Assembly: GCA_045642525.1 (NCBI GenBank)
Contig: JAZUIZ010000018.1
Coordinates: forward strand, 85,999-149,998
Reading direction: 5' to 3'
DNA length: 64,000 nucleotides
From: Colivicinus sp045642525
Lineage (GTDB): Bacteria > Bacillota_I > Bacilli_A > Erysipelotrichales > Erysipelotrichaceae
Shown: in pieces, positions 54,075-61,526 of the stretch
Layout: every line of letters starts with the position of its first letter
Numbering within the stretch: the stretch's first letter is position 1
Notes under the pieces: model-generated
Database searches by the model: none
What the model was told of the DNA's origin: nothing
The model's input: only the letters and a program-made list of their open reading frames with translations
Program-made: the position numbers and the translations under genes

Positions 54075-54227
54075 ATGCCTAGAGAATTTATTACATTTAA
54101 ATGTTCTGAATGTGGCGAAGAAACTTATTTCGCTGAAAAAAATAAGAAAAAGCATCCTGATAAGATGGAAATAAAGAAATATTGCCCTAGATGCAATAAA
54201 AAGACTGTACATAAGGAGAAAAAATAG
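54075..54227 (+). CDS. rpmG: 50S ribosomal protein L33, zinc-binding form
   Basis: A 50-residue protein beginning MPREFITFKCSECGEETYF, with two C-x-x-C pairs (CSEC and CPRC) and a basic tail. This is the zinc (C+) type of L33. Shine-Dalgarno GGAGG (54061) 9 nt upstream; own promoter likely (TAAGAT at about 54040). A terminator hairpin starts at its stop codon. Confidence 0.94.
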   Translation: MPREFITFKCSECGEETYFAEKNKKKHPDKMEIKKYCPRCNKKTVHKEKK

Positions 54228-54244
54228 GCTAAAGGCCTATTTTT
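54223..54244 (+). terminator. Terminator after rpmG
   Basis: A 7-bp stem AATAGGC / GCCTATT with loop TAAAG, then TTTATT. The next ATG is at 54252. Confidence 0.75.
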
Positions 54245-54251
54245 ATTAAGT

Positions 54252-54848
54252 ATGGACATACAAACATATGTTTTAGGGCCAATAGAAACCAATACATACT
54301 TATTAAGTGATGGTTTAAATGCTTTATTGATAGATCCAGCATCTAAAGCAGAAAAACTTATAAATATTCTTGGAGATTTAAAACTTATTGGCATTCTATT
54401 GACTCATGGACATTTCGATCATATTAAGGCTGTTGATGGATTATATGAAAAATACAATTGTCCAGTTTATTTAAATTCGGATGATGAGTTTTTAGCAAGA
54501 GATAAATATAGCGTAAAAATGTTTGGCGTTTCTTCATATATTACTTGTCCAACTACAAATTTAATTGAAGGAAAAATGAATGTTGGAACATTTAATTTTG
54601 AAGTTATATTTACTCCCGGTCACACGCCTGGTTCAACAATATTTGTTTTTGATGATTGCATATTTACAGGTGATACATTGTTTAGATGTGCTGTAGGTAG
54701 AACTGATTTAGAAGGTGGCAATGAATCAACTCTCAAACAATCTTTAAAAATATTTAAACAATTTGATAAAGATTATAAAATTTATCCAGGACATAACGAA
54801 TCAACAACTTTGTCATATGAGTTAGAAAATAATCTTTATTTAATTTAA
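54252..54848 (+). CDS. Metallo-beta-lactamase-fold hydrolase (glyoxalase II-like)
   Basis: A 198-residue MBL hydrolase. It has metal motif T-H-G-H-F-D-H-I (about 55-62), P-G-H-T-P-G-S, F-T-G-D-T-L-F and terminal P-G-H-N-E. It resembles the YqgX/YcbL group of short glyoxalase II-like enzymes (thioester hydrolysis). No Shine-Dalgarno; it begins 8 nt after the rpmG terminator. Confidence 0.9.
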   Translation: MDIQTYVLGPIETNTYLLSDGLNALLIDPASKAEKLINILGDLKLIGILLTHGHFDHIKAVDGLYEKYNCPVYLNSDDEFLARDKYSVKMFGVSSYITCPTTNLIEGKMNVGTFNFEVIFTPGHTPGSTIFVFDDCIFTGDTLFRCAVGRTDLEGGNESTLKQSLKIFKQFDKDYKIYPGHNESTTLSYELENNLYLI

Positions 54849-54887
54849 TCATTAATTAAGTTTGTTGTATTTACTTTAAATATACAT

Positions 54888-54919
54888 ACACTCGTACTAA
54901 CTCTAACGAGTGTTTTTTT
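54888..54919 (+). terminator. Terminator after the MBL hydrolase gene
   Basis: A 7-bp stem ACACTCG / CGAGTGT with a 12-nt loop, then TTTTTTT. Confidence 0.8.
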
Positions 54920-54966
54920 ATAGGAATTATCCATTTATTTGCTAATTATATTGTAGGAGGCAGAAA

Positions 54967-55929
54967 ATGGAAGAAAGATTATTAGCGTTATTAAGATTGG
55001 CTATCAAATATAATGCAACAGATATCCATTTTTATTTAACATTTCAAGATATAAGTATTCAAATGCGCATCAATGGTGAATTAAGAAATGTTAAAGAAAA
55101 ATTTGATGATTATAAATTAATACGTTATTTACAATATCTCGCTAATTTAGATGTTGGAAATTTGTTGCAGCCTCAAACTGGTCAGTTTGAAATGGAAGTT
55201 GATGGCACACAACTTTCTTTAAGATTTGCGGTAATTAATAGTTTGAATTATACAAATGGTGTATTAAGGATATTAAATTCCAACGTTAAAATAAATGCTA
55301 ATAACTTGTCACACATTGTTTCGCAAAATAATTATTTTCAAAAATTATTAAAAAAAGATTGTGGACTAATAATTTTTTCAGGTCCAACAGGGTCGGGAAA
55401 AACTACAACTTTATATTCGCTATTAAAAAGTGTTAAAAATAAAAAAATATATACGATTGAAGATCCTATCGAGGTTTACAATGATAACTTTATTCAACTT
55501 GAAGTAAATGAAGCAATTGGTTTTGATTATGCCTCTGGTATAAAACAAATATTAAGACATGATCCCGATATTATCATGATAGGTGAAATAAGGGATGAAA
55601 AAGCTGCTAAGATGGCAGTTGTTGCAGCCAATACAGGTCATCTTGTTTTAACTACGCTCCACGCTTCTAGATCTTCTAGTTGCATATCTAGAATGGTCGA
55701 TTTTGGTGTAAATGAAGATCATTTATATGAAAACTTATTATGTATTTGCAATCAAAGAATGATGATAGACAAGAACACGAAAGAAAAGATTGTTTTATAT
55801 GAAATTATGGATAGAGATGAAATAATGTATTTCCAAAAGAATAAAAATAATTCTAAAAACTTTATTAATCTAGAATTTCAAATTGAAAGGGGAATTGAAC
55901 ATGGGATCTTTGAAAAAGATGTTCTCTAA
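54967..55929 (+). CDS. comGA: Competence pseudopilus assembly ATPase ComGA
   Basis: A 320-residue GspE/PilB-type ATPase that powers assembly of the competence pseudopilus used for DNA uptake. It has Walker A G-P-T-G-S-G-K-T-T (about 140), Asp box I-E-D-P-I-E, Walker B I-I-M-I-G-E-I-R-D and His box G-H-L-V-L-T-T-L-H-A. No large N-terminal domain, as usual for ComGA. Shine-Dalgarno GGAGG. First gene of comGA-comGG. Confidence 0.95.
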   Translation: MEERLLALLRLAIKYNATDIHFYLTFQDISIQMRINGELRNVKEKFDDYKLIRYLQYLANLDVGNLLQPQTGQFEMEVDGTQLSLRFAVINSLNYTNGVLRILNSNVKINANNLSHIVSQNNYFQKLLKKDCGLIIFSGPTGSGKTTTLYSLLKSVKNKKIYTIEDPIEVYNDNFIQLEVNEAIGFDYASGIKQILRHDPDIIMIGEIRDEKAAKMAVVAANTGHLVLTTLHASRSSSCISRMVDFGVNEDHLYENLLCICNQRMMIDKNTKEKIVLYEIMDRDEIMYFQKNKNNSKNFINLEFQIERGIEHGIFEKDVL

Positions 55930-56908
55930 AAAAGAAATCTCAATAGAAGATTTATCATATATCTCTAAATTGATTGAAGCTAATATTCCTTTGAATCAAG
56001 CATTAGATTTAATAAAAAATAAGAAAAATAAATACTTGTTTGATGATATAAACGCATCTTTACAAAATGGCAAAATGATTGAAGATATAATTCCTAATTA
56101 TTTGCCAAAGCAAATCAGAGAATATATGATTCCTTTACTAAAAAGCAATTCTTTTTCATCTGCTTTGTCATTGTCCTTAGAATTTTATGATAGACACAAA
56201 ACTGGTGAAAATAAATTATTTTCATCTATTGCATATCCTTGTATATTACTTTTTGTTTCTATTACAGTGTTATATTTATTTGACTTATATGGCATGGATA
56301 CAATTTTTAATTTATTAAGTTCTTTTAATTCAAAACTGCAGATATATCAAAATATTAGATTAATATTTAAAATAATTATTAATGTTTTCTATTATGCTTT
56401 ACTAATTATAGTTTTATTATTAGTTTTCTTTTTACAACCAAAAAGAATAACACTTTTATATATGTTTATGTCAAAACATTTTCCTAATTCTTTAATTAAT
56501 ACATACTACTCTGAAGAATTTATATCATTATTATTAATTTGCGTAAGTAGAGGATATAAAACAAAACAAGCATTAACTATTCTGAAGGGTATGAAAAGTA
56601 AGCCAATAGTTTCATTTTTAGCATTTCATTTAGATGAAGCTTTATTAGAAGGTGATAGTTTAAAAGATGCTGTAAAAAAACAATATTATGATATTTCATT
56701 ATCGAGATTTATTAAAATAGCTAATTATACAAATGATTTTGCTGCTATGCTTGATAGTTATACTAAACTCGCTAGAGATAGGATTAACAACAAAATGAAA
56801 CGTTACGCTTTGACAATTCAAATATCTACATATGCATTCATAGGAATAATCGTTATATTTATTTATCAAATACTATTTATGCCGATGCAGGCATTATCCA
56901 GTTTTTAA
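55901..56908 (+). CDS. comGB: Competence pseudopilus membrane platform ComGB
   Basis: A 335-residue GspF/PilC-type polytopic protein with two repeats of the T2SSF domain and three to four membrane helices (about 105-125, 150-180, 305-330). Start at 55901 is chosen because AAAGGGGAA lies 7 nt upstream; it overlaps comGA by 29 nt. Confidence 0.9.
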   Translation: MGSLKKMFSKKEISIEDLSYISKLIEANIPLNQALDLIKNKKNKYLFDDINASLQNGKMIEDIIPNYLPKQIREYMIPLLKSNSFSSALSLSLEFYDRHKTGENKLFSSIAYPCILLFVSITVLYLFDLYGMDTIFNLLSSFNSKLQIYQNIRLIFKIIINVFYYALLIIVLLLVFFLQPKRITLLYMFMSKHFPNSLINTYYSEEFISLLLICVSRGYKTKQALTILKGMKSKPIVSFLAFHLDEALLEGDSLKDAVKKQYYDISLSRFIKIANYTNDFAAMLDSYTKLARDRINNKMKRYALTIQISTYAFIGIIVIFIYQILFMPMQALSSF

Positions 56909-56923
56909 TAAGGGGGGTGTTAT

Positions 56924-57220
56924 ATGGTAAAAAAAGGTTTCACATTATTGGAAATGGTTGTTGTAGTTATTATAATTTCAATATTATTTTTATTGACGAT
57001 TCCAAATGTTTCGAAGGTAATTAATTCCGTTGATAGCAGGGCATGTTCAGCCATGACAAAAGTAGTTGATTCTGCGATAGCACAATTTAAGTTAGATTAT
57101 GGGACAATGCCAAATAGTATTGCAGATCTTGTAAATGGAGGTTATTTAGATGAAAATCAAACAACGTGTTCCAATGGAACAAATTTGTCTATTGTCGACG
57201 GACATTGTGTTGAAGACTAA
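56924..57220 (+). CDS. comGC: Major competence pseudopilin ComGC
   Basis: A 98-residue prepilin with a short basic leader cleaved after Gly5 (KKG|FTLLEMVVVVIIIS), the N-methylated Phe/Glu5 pilin helix, and a small C-terminal domain with two Cys that could form a disulfide. Shine-Dalgarno (AGGGGGG). It is the main subunit of the competence pilus. Confidence 0.93.
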   Translation: MVKKGFTLLEMVVVVIIISILFLLTIPNVSKVINSVDSRACSAMTKVVDSAIAQFKLDYGTMPNSIADLVNGGYLDENQTTCSNGTNLSIVDGHCVED

Positions 57221-57503
57221 TAAAGGATTTAATATGTTAGAAATGCTGATATGTATATGTTTACTTTCGATTTTTGTGTTATTGTCATCAAACAATACTG
57301 ATAATTTAAATTTAGATCATTATCAATATTTAAATAAATATTTAAATATGCAGTCATTAGCAATGCAAGAAAAAGATAATGTTGATGTAGATAACGGCTT
57401 ATACTTTAATTCTATGGGCCACGTTAATCAAGCCAAAACTATTTCTTTTGGAAAACATTCAGTAATTGTACACTTAGGAAATGGATATGCAACTGTGGAA
57501 TAA
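57207..57503 (+). CDS. comGD: Minor competence pseudopilin ComGD
   Basis: A 98-residue prepilin-like protein with K-G|F-N-M-L-E-M-L-I-C-I-C-L-L cleavage and helix motif. GTG 57207 (or TTG 57210) gives a normal short leader. An in-frame ATG at 57150 lies inside comGC and would give an unusually long one, so it is not used. Overlap with comGC is 14 nt. Confidence 0.82.
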   Translation: MLKTNKGFNMLEMLICICLLSIFVLLSSNNTDNLNLDHYQYLNKYLNMQSLAMQEKDNVDVDNGLYFNSMGHVNQAKTISFGKHSVIVHLGNGYATVE

Positions 57504-57705
57504 GAAAGGTTTCTTATTATTAGATTCATTGCTTGTTGTCTTTATAACTAGTTTAGTATGTGTCACTTGTTATTCAATATATCATTTGATTGTCAAATAT
57601 GAAGATGGTTATATTGAATATCAAACAAGAACTAATTATGAATATGAAAATATTTATAAAAGTTTATATGAATGCGAGGCATGTGAAATAGATGACAGTA
57701 ATTAG
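57487..57705 (+). CDS. comGE: Minor competence pseudopilin ComGE
   Basis: A 72-residue prepilin-like protein, K-K-G|F-L-L-L-D-S-L-L-V-V-F, with a hydrophobic helix and an acidic C-terminal part. The second ATG (57487) is chosen because AGGAA is 6 nt upstream. It has Asp where pilins have Glu5. Overlaps comGD by 17 nt. Confidence 0.8.
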   Translation: MQLWNKKGFLLLDSLLVVFITSLVCVTCYSIYHLIVKYEDGYIEYQTRTNYEYENIYKSLYECEACEIDDSN

Positions 57706-58135
57706 AAATCTTTTGGGTCTAATAATAACTATAACTATGTTACCAATTTGCATTCAAGCATTCGTGTTTACTAGCGATATTGATTTTGATTATAACCAAA
57801 TTAATGACGAAATAGCTTTAGCACAACTTAGGGAACAATTACTTATTTCGTATGATATGCAAATATCAAATAACCAATTAAATTTTATATATAAGAATAA
57901 GGAATATCGTTTATCATTGGTTAATGAAAAACTTATATTGCAACCTGGAACTCAGATTTATTTAAATGACGTTGAATATTTATTTTTTGAAGAAAGAAAT
58001 GGGTGTATATATGTTGTATATTCAAAAAACAATACTGAATATGAAAGAATTATTTGTAAAAAAGAAGGGATTTATCTCAACAACTTTCTTGATTGTGATG
58101 TGTACTCTGATGATGATAGTGAGTATGAAGAGTGA
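57692..58135 (+). CDS. comGF: Minor competence pilus protein ComGF
   Basis: A 147-residue protein with an N-terminal membrane helix (about 5-27) and a beta-rich outer domain (LREQLLISYDMQISNNQLNF and following) as in ComGF. A type III signal G-F is absent, as usual for ComGF. Overlaps comGE by 14 nt and comGG by 95 nt. Confidence 0.82.
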   Translation: MTVIRNLLGLIITITMLPICIQAFVFTSDIDFDYNQINDEIALAQLREQLLISYDMQISNNQLNFIYKNKEYRLSLVNEKLILQPGTQIYLNDVEYLFFEERNGCIYVVYSKNNTEYERIICKKEGIYLNNFLDCDVYSDDDSEYEE

Positions 58136-58391
58136 CTATATTTATACAGCTAATAATGTCTATTCTAATTTAAATGAGTTTGAATCTATTTTTAAGAAAG
58201 AAGCTGATGTGTTAAGTTATGTAAAATGTAGGCTACTTAGAAAAGAAGAATTGCAAGATTTTTTTGTGAATGGCATGGAAGTTTGCGTGTATAGTATTGC
58301 AAATGGATATTCGCTATTTTTTGATAATTATGTAATGGATATTGAAGTATATGATAATCAAATTATTAATTTCAAAACGCTTAAATCATAA
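58041..58391 (+). CDS. comGG: Minor competence pseudopilin ComGG
   Basis: A 116-residue protein with a basic leader and prepilin-type site K-K-K-G|F-I-S-T-T-F-L-I-V-M, then an extracellular domain. ATG 58041 gives the expected short leader. The long overlap with comGF in another frame is real coding on both, given that each frame keeps its family features. Last com gene. Confidence 0.78.
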   Translation: MKELFVKKKGFISTTFLIVMCTLMMIVSMKSDYIYTANNVYSNLNEFESIFKKEADVLSYVKCRLLRKEELQDFFVNGMEVCVYSIANGYSLFFDNYVMDIEVYDNQIINFKTLKS

Positions 58392-58396
58392 ATATT

Positions 58397-58424
58397 TTGA
58401 AAAATCCTTTTAGCATAATACAAT
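58397..58424 (+). promoter_or_regulatory. Promoter of the second efp gene
   Basis: TTGAAA (58397-58402), a 16-nt spacer, and TACAAT (58419-58424), 28 nt before the ATG. This would make efp2 independent of comG. Confidence 0.6.
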
Positions 58425-58451
58425 ATATATGTTATTTAAGAGGTGGATATT

Positions 58452-59015
58452 ATGATAAATTGTACAGAATTACATCCAGGTCAATGTTTTACTTGGGAAA
58501 ACGAGTTGTATCAATGCATTGACATTGCTTTGAATAAGACAGCAATGGCAAAAATGAAAGTAAAGATTAAAGTAAAACAACCAAAAACAGGAGTTGTTAA
58601 GGAATTGAGCCTTATTGGCGGAGATCAAGTAGGCGAAGCAAGCATCGATAAAAGACCAATGCAATTTTTGTATGATGATAGTGGCTCTGCTGTTTTTATG
58701 GACAATGAAACATATGAACAACTAGAAATACCTATGGATAGATTAGAATGGGAAAAGAATTTTTTAGTTCCTAATTTAGATTGCAATATTACTTTTTATG
58801 AAGGTGAAGTATTAGGAGTGCTTCTTCCTGACAAAGTAGATTTAATATTAACTGTTTGCGAACAAGCGGTTAAAGGAAATACTGCAACAGCAGCTTTAAA
58901 AGATGCTACAACTGAAACTGGTTTACTAGTTAAAGTTCCTCTATTTATAGAAGAGGGTGAAAAAATAACCATCTCTACACAAGATGGCAAATATTGTGGA
59001 AGAGCTAAGGAATAA
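58452..59015 (+). CDS. efp: Divergent elongation factor P paralog
   Basis: A 187-residue EF-P-family protein with all three domains (KOW-like, OB, C-terminal OB ending I-S-T-Q-D-G-K-Y). The domain I tip that reads V-K-P-G-K-G-A-A in the canonical copy (43202) reads A-L-N-K-T-A-M-A here, so the modified Lys/Arg position differs. It may act on different stalling sequences or be unmodified; this is inference. ATG 58452 is chosen for the AGAGG 5-6 nt upstream. Confidence 0.9.
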   Translation: MINCTELHPGQCFTWENELYQCIDIALNKTAMAKMKVKIKVKQPKTGVVKELSLIGGDQVGEASIDKRPMQFLYDDSGSAVFMDNETYEQLEIPMDRLEWEKNFLVPNLDCNITFYEGEVLGVLLPDKVDLILTVCEQAVKGNTATAALKDATTETGLLVKVPLFIEEGEKITISTQDGKYCGRAKE

Positions 59016-59017
59016 TT

Positions 59018-59041
59018 AAGTCGATTTGCATCGACTTTTTT
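59018..59041. terminator. Terminator between efp2 and the DtxR-type regulator
   Basis: An 8-bp stem AAGTCGAT / ATCGACTT with loop TTGC, then a T-run, between convergent genes. Confidence 0.88.
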
Positions 59042-59042
59042 A

Positions 59043-59411
59043 TTATTTTGGAAGTTTTTCAGTTGCCTTTTTAATGGCATTAAATGATTCTTCTGATAAA
59101 TCGTGTTCAACTAAACAAGAATCTTTATATGCTTGTTCTTCTGATACACCTAAACTAATAAGAATTTTAGCAATATATTCGTGTCTTTCATACATTTTTT
59201 GTGCAACGCCAAAACCTATATCAGTTAGAGTGATTTCGTTGTTATTTATTTTTATAAATCCATCATCTTCAAGTTTTTTTAATTTTATTGAAACTGTTGG
59301 ACGAGAATAATCAAGATAATTTGCAATATCTATTGCACGTATTTTTTTCTTTTTTAGAGAAATAATATAAATTGCTTCTAGATAATTTTGTATTGTTTCA
59401 TCTTTCTTCAT
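59043..59411 (-). CDS. DtxR/MntR-family metal-dependent regulator
   Basis: A 122-residue regulator with a winged HTH (about 5-62, IDIANYLDYSRPTVSIKLKKL) and a metal-binding dimerisation domain with E-R-H-E-Y, C-L-V-E-H-D-L-S-E-E. No SH3 domain, so it is MntR-sized. It could sense Mn(II) or Fe(II). It is divergent from the FeoB-associated gene with a GTTTGACAAAC palindrome between, pointing to iron. Confidence 0.9.
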   Translation of the reverse strand: MKKDETIQNYLEAIYIISLKKKKIRAIDIANYLDYSRPTVSIKLKKLEDDGFIKINNNEITLTDIGFGVAQKMYERHEYIAKILISLGVSEEQAYKDSCLVEHDLSEESFNAIKKATEKLPK

Positions 59412-59444
59412 ACCTTGATTATATTACAATTTGTTCATTATTTT

Positions 59445-59455
59445 GTTTGACAAAC
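59445..59455. promoter_or_regulatory. Palindrome at the -35 of the FeoB-associated gene
   Basis: GTTTG-A-CAAAC, 11 nt, overlaps the -35 TTGACA (59447-59452). It is a candidate site for the neighbouring DtxR-type protein. Confidence 0.55.
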
Positions 59456-59476
59456 CTTAAATGGTCTTATTAAGAT
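59447..59476 (+). promoter_or_regulatory. Promoter of the FeoB-associated gene, leaderless
   Basis: TTGACA (59447-59452), 18-nt spacer, TAAGAT (59471-59476), which ends 6 nt before GTG 59483. No Shine-Dalgarno. Confidence 0.7.
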
Positions 59477-59482
59477 TAAATC

Positions 59483-59650
59483 GTGAACGAGTGTGGATTA
59501 AATTTATTTGATTATATACTGATTGTAATAACGGTAATTGCATGTGCATTTGCTATAATTGTGATGACAAGAAATGCTGGAAAATGTGCATATTGTTCGC
59601 ATGCAGATTCTTGTCCGTTTAAGAAGGATAAAAAGAATGATTCTAAATAA
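59483..59650 (+). CDS. FeoB-associated Cys-rich membrane peptide
   Basis: A 55-residue protein: an N-terminal membrane helix (about 8-28, DYILIVITVIACAFAIIVM) and a short cytoplasmic part with the Cys pattern C-A-Y-C-S-H-A-D-S-C-P (about 35-45), then Lys-rich. This is the FeoB_associated type usually found beside feoB in Firmicutes, but no feoB is in this window. GTG 59483 is the only good start, 6 nt after a -10 box. Confidence 0.75.
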   Translation: MNECGLNLFDYILIVITVIACAFAIIVMTRNAGKCAYCSHADSCPFKKDKKNDSK

Positions 59651-60245
59651 ATTATTTTTTGGAATTGAGATGACTTGGAAAAGGGTAATTTGGTTTGCGC
59701 TTGGAACTGCTTTTTATTCTGCTTTGACTTTAATATTACCTTTCACTGTTCACACATCATTTGCTAATGTTGGTACATATCTGGAATCATGGATTTTATT
59801 TGCGCTCATTATTATATTGAATTGTAAAACTCCAAAAGATGCAGCAATTAAGACATTTGTTTTTTTCTTGATTTCGCAGCCATTGATATATTTATTACAA
59901 GTCCCTTTTTCATATTTGGGATGGAAATTGTTTATGTTTTATCCGAAGTGGTTTTTACTAACTATATTAACTTTACCTGGAGCATATATTGCTTGGTATG
60001 TTAGAACTGATGATTTATTAGCGACTGTCATATTATCTATTGCAACATCATTTTTAGTGTATCAAGGTGTTTGCTTTATTCCTTCGTTTATGGACAATTT
60101 TCCAAAAAACTTATTATCATATATATTTTGCATTTCATTAGCATTTATATTAATATTTACTATTCTAAAAAAAGATAAGAATAGGGCAATAGCTTCTATT
60201 ATTACTTTGTTTGTGATGTTTATTTCGTTAATTGTTAAATATTAG
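59637..60245 (+). CDS. Multi-TM membrane protein of unknown function
   Basis: A 202-residue protein with about six membrane helices (around 15-35, 48-62, 70-92, 105-125, 132-155, 160-200). I do not recognise the family. ATG 59637 has AAGAAGG 9 nt upstream and overlaps the FeoB-associated gene by 14 nt, so the two are probably co-expressed. Iron transport or another role is not shown by sequence. Confidence 0.7.
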   Translation: MILNKLFFGIEMTWKRVIWFALGTAFYSALTLILPFTVHTSFANVGTYLESWILFALIIILNCKTPKDAAIKTFVFFLISQPLIYLLQVPFSYLGWKLFMFYPKWFLLTILTLPGAYIAWYVRTDDLLATVILSIATSFLVYQGVCFIPSFMDNFPKNLLSYIFCISLAFILIFTILKKDKNRAIASIITLFVMFISLIVKY

Positions 60246-60255
60246 ATAATTATAA

Positions 60256-61164
60256 TTAATTATTTTTTAAATATTTTATTATTGATGTTGCAGCAATAGC
60301 TCCATCTGAACAAGCTGTCACTACTTGTTTTAAATCTTTTTGAGTGCAATCTCCTGCGGCATATATACCATCTATCGAAGTGGACATATCTGATTTAACA
60401 ACAATATATCCTTTTTCGTTTTTTATCTTTTCATCAACAAAATCTGTACTTGGATTATAGTCAATAAAAGGGAATATTCCTGCACAATTAATTGTTTCAG
60501 TATTATTATTAATAGTATTTTTAATAAGTAAACCACGTATTTTGTTGTCTTCTAATAATAATTTGGTTGGTAAAAAATTATATTTGAAATGTATTTTATT
60601 ATTATTTGTTAGTTTTTCAATTATAGTTTTATCACCAATAATATTTTCGTTTTTAGTAATAAATGTGATTTTTGAAACAATATTGCACAAGTATTCAGTT
60701 TCTTGAAGTGCTTTTTCATTGTTACCAATAACAACAATTTCTTTATCTTTAAAAAAGAATCCATCACATGTTGCACAATATGATATTCCTTTTCCTTCAA
60801 ATTCATTAGCCAAAGGTATATTTAGTTTCCTTTCTTTATTGCCTGTAGCTATTAATATTGTTCTACCTTGATATGTAGTATTGCTTGATACTGTAACTAT
60901 GTTATTTTTTAATGAAATTACTTTTTCATTAATTATTTTTGTTTCATATTTTTTTGCCTGTGTTAAGAAATTGTTTTCAAGTTCAAAACCAGAAATTGAA
61001 TCAAATCCTGGATAATTGTCAATTTTACTTATTTTTGATAATTTTCCACCATCTTGGAATTCTTCAATCAATAAAACATTTAAATTGGCTCTTCTTGCGT
61101 ATATTGCGGCAGTTAATCCTGCTGGACCACCACCAATAATAATCAAATCATAAATATCATTCAT
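60256..61164 (-). CDS. trxB: Thioredoxin reductase
   Basis: A 302-residue FAD flavoprotein passing electrons from NADPH to thioredoxin. It has FAD motif G-G-G-P-A-G (about 9-14), redox-active C-A-T-C (about 133-136), an NAD(P) domain (V-V-I-G-N-N-E) whose Gly-rich motif is less regular than usual, and the C-terminal FAD motif G-I-Y-A-A-G-D-C. The ATG at 61164 is chosen; TACAAT lies 7 nt upstream without Shine-Dalgarno. Confidence 0.92.
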   Translation of the reverse strand: MNDIYDLIIIGGGPAGLTAAIYARRANLNVLLIEEFQDGGKLSKISKIDNYPGFDSISGFELENNFLTQAKKYETKIINEKVISLKNNIVTVSSNTTYQGRTILIATGNKERKLNIPLANEFEGKGISYCATCDGFFFKDKEIVVIGNNEKALQETEYLCNIVSKITFITKNENIIGDKTIIEKLTNNNKIHFKYNFLPTKLLLEDNKIRGLLIKNTINNNTETINCAGIFPFIDYNPSTDFVDEKIKNEKGYIVVKSDMSTSIDGIYAAGDCTQKDLKQVVTACSDGAIAATSIIKYLKNN

Positions 61165-61177
61165 TAAATTAATTGTA
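61165..61177 (-). promoter_or_regulatory. Leaderless -10 of trxB
   Basis: Minus-strand TACAAT (61172-61177) ends 7 nt before the ATG (61164). Confidence 0.55.
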
Positions 61178-61239
61178 TCATGTACAAAAAAATTAAATAA
61201 AAACATAATTTAAGCAATATAATAAGTGTTGTAGAGAAA

Positions 61240-61494
61240 ATGGGAAAACAAACATTTAAATACATTGGATTTTGTTTAGGAATATATTTGTTTCTTTCAG
61301 CTATTGAAATATTTTTATTTAGACCATTAGTTGATCTTATTGGAACAAGTTTCTGGACATATTTTGTGGTATATAATGTTTTTCTTATTTTACTTAATCC
61401 CTTATTAACAAAGTTAATTGTAAATAAGTTTTTTGTTTTTAAAACAGATGTAGAATTAAAAAAAGTTAACAAAATGATTGACGACAACAAATAG
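61240..61494 (+). CDS. Small membrane protein of unknown function
   Basis: An 84-residue protein with two or three hydrophobic helices (about 8-30, 40-62) and a charged C-terminal tail. No family recognised. ATG 61240 has a weak GAGA Shine-Dalgarno and a TATAAT at 61218-61223, giving a leader of about 10 nt. It lies before the murG-murB-divIB cluster. Confidence 0.55.
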   Translation: MGKQTFKYIGFCLGIYLFLSAIEIFLFRPLVDLIGTSFWTYFVVYNVFLILLNPLLTKLIVNKFFVFKTDVELKKVNKMIDDNK

Positions 61495-61514
61495 TTGCCG
61501 TTTTGTTACTATGA

Positions 61515-61526
61515 TAGAATTATTAT
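61515..61526 (+). promoter_or_regulatory. Leaderless -10 of murG
   Basis: TAGAAT (61515-61520) ends 6 nt before ATG 61527. No Shine-Dalgarno. Confidence 0.6.

Noticed and set aside
57150..57206. ATG 57150 as start of comGD
   Set aside because: It gives a 24-residue leader before the prepilin site and lies deep in comGC; a GTG/TTG near 57207 gives a normal leader.
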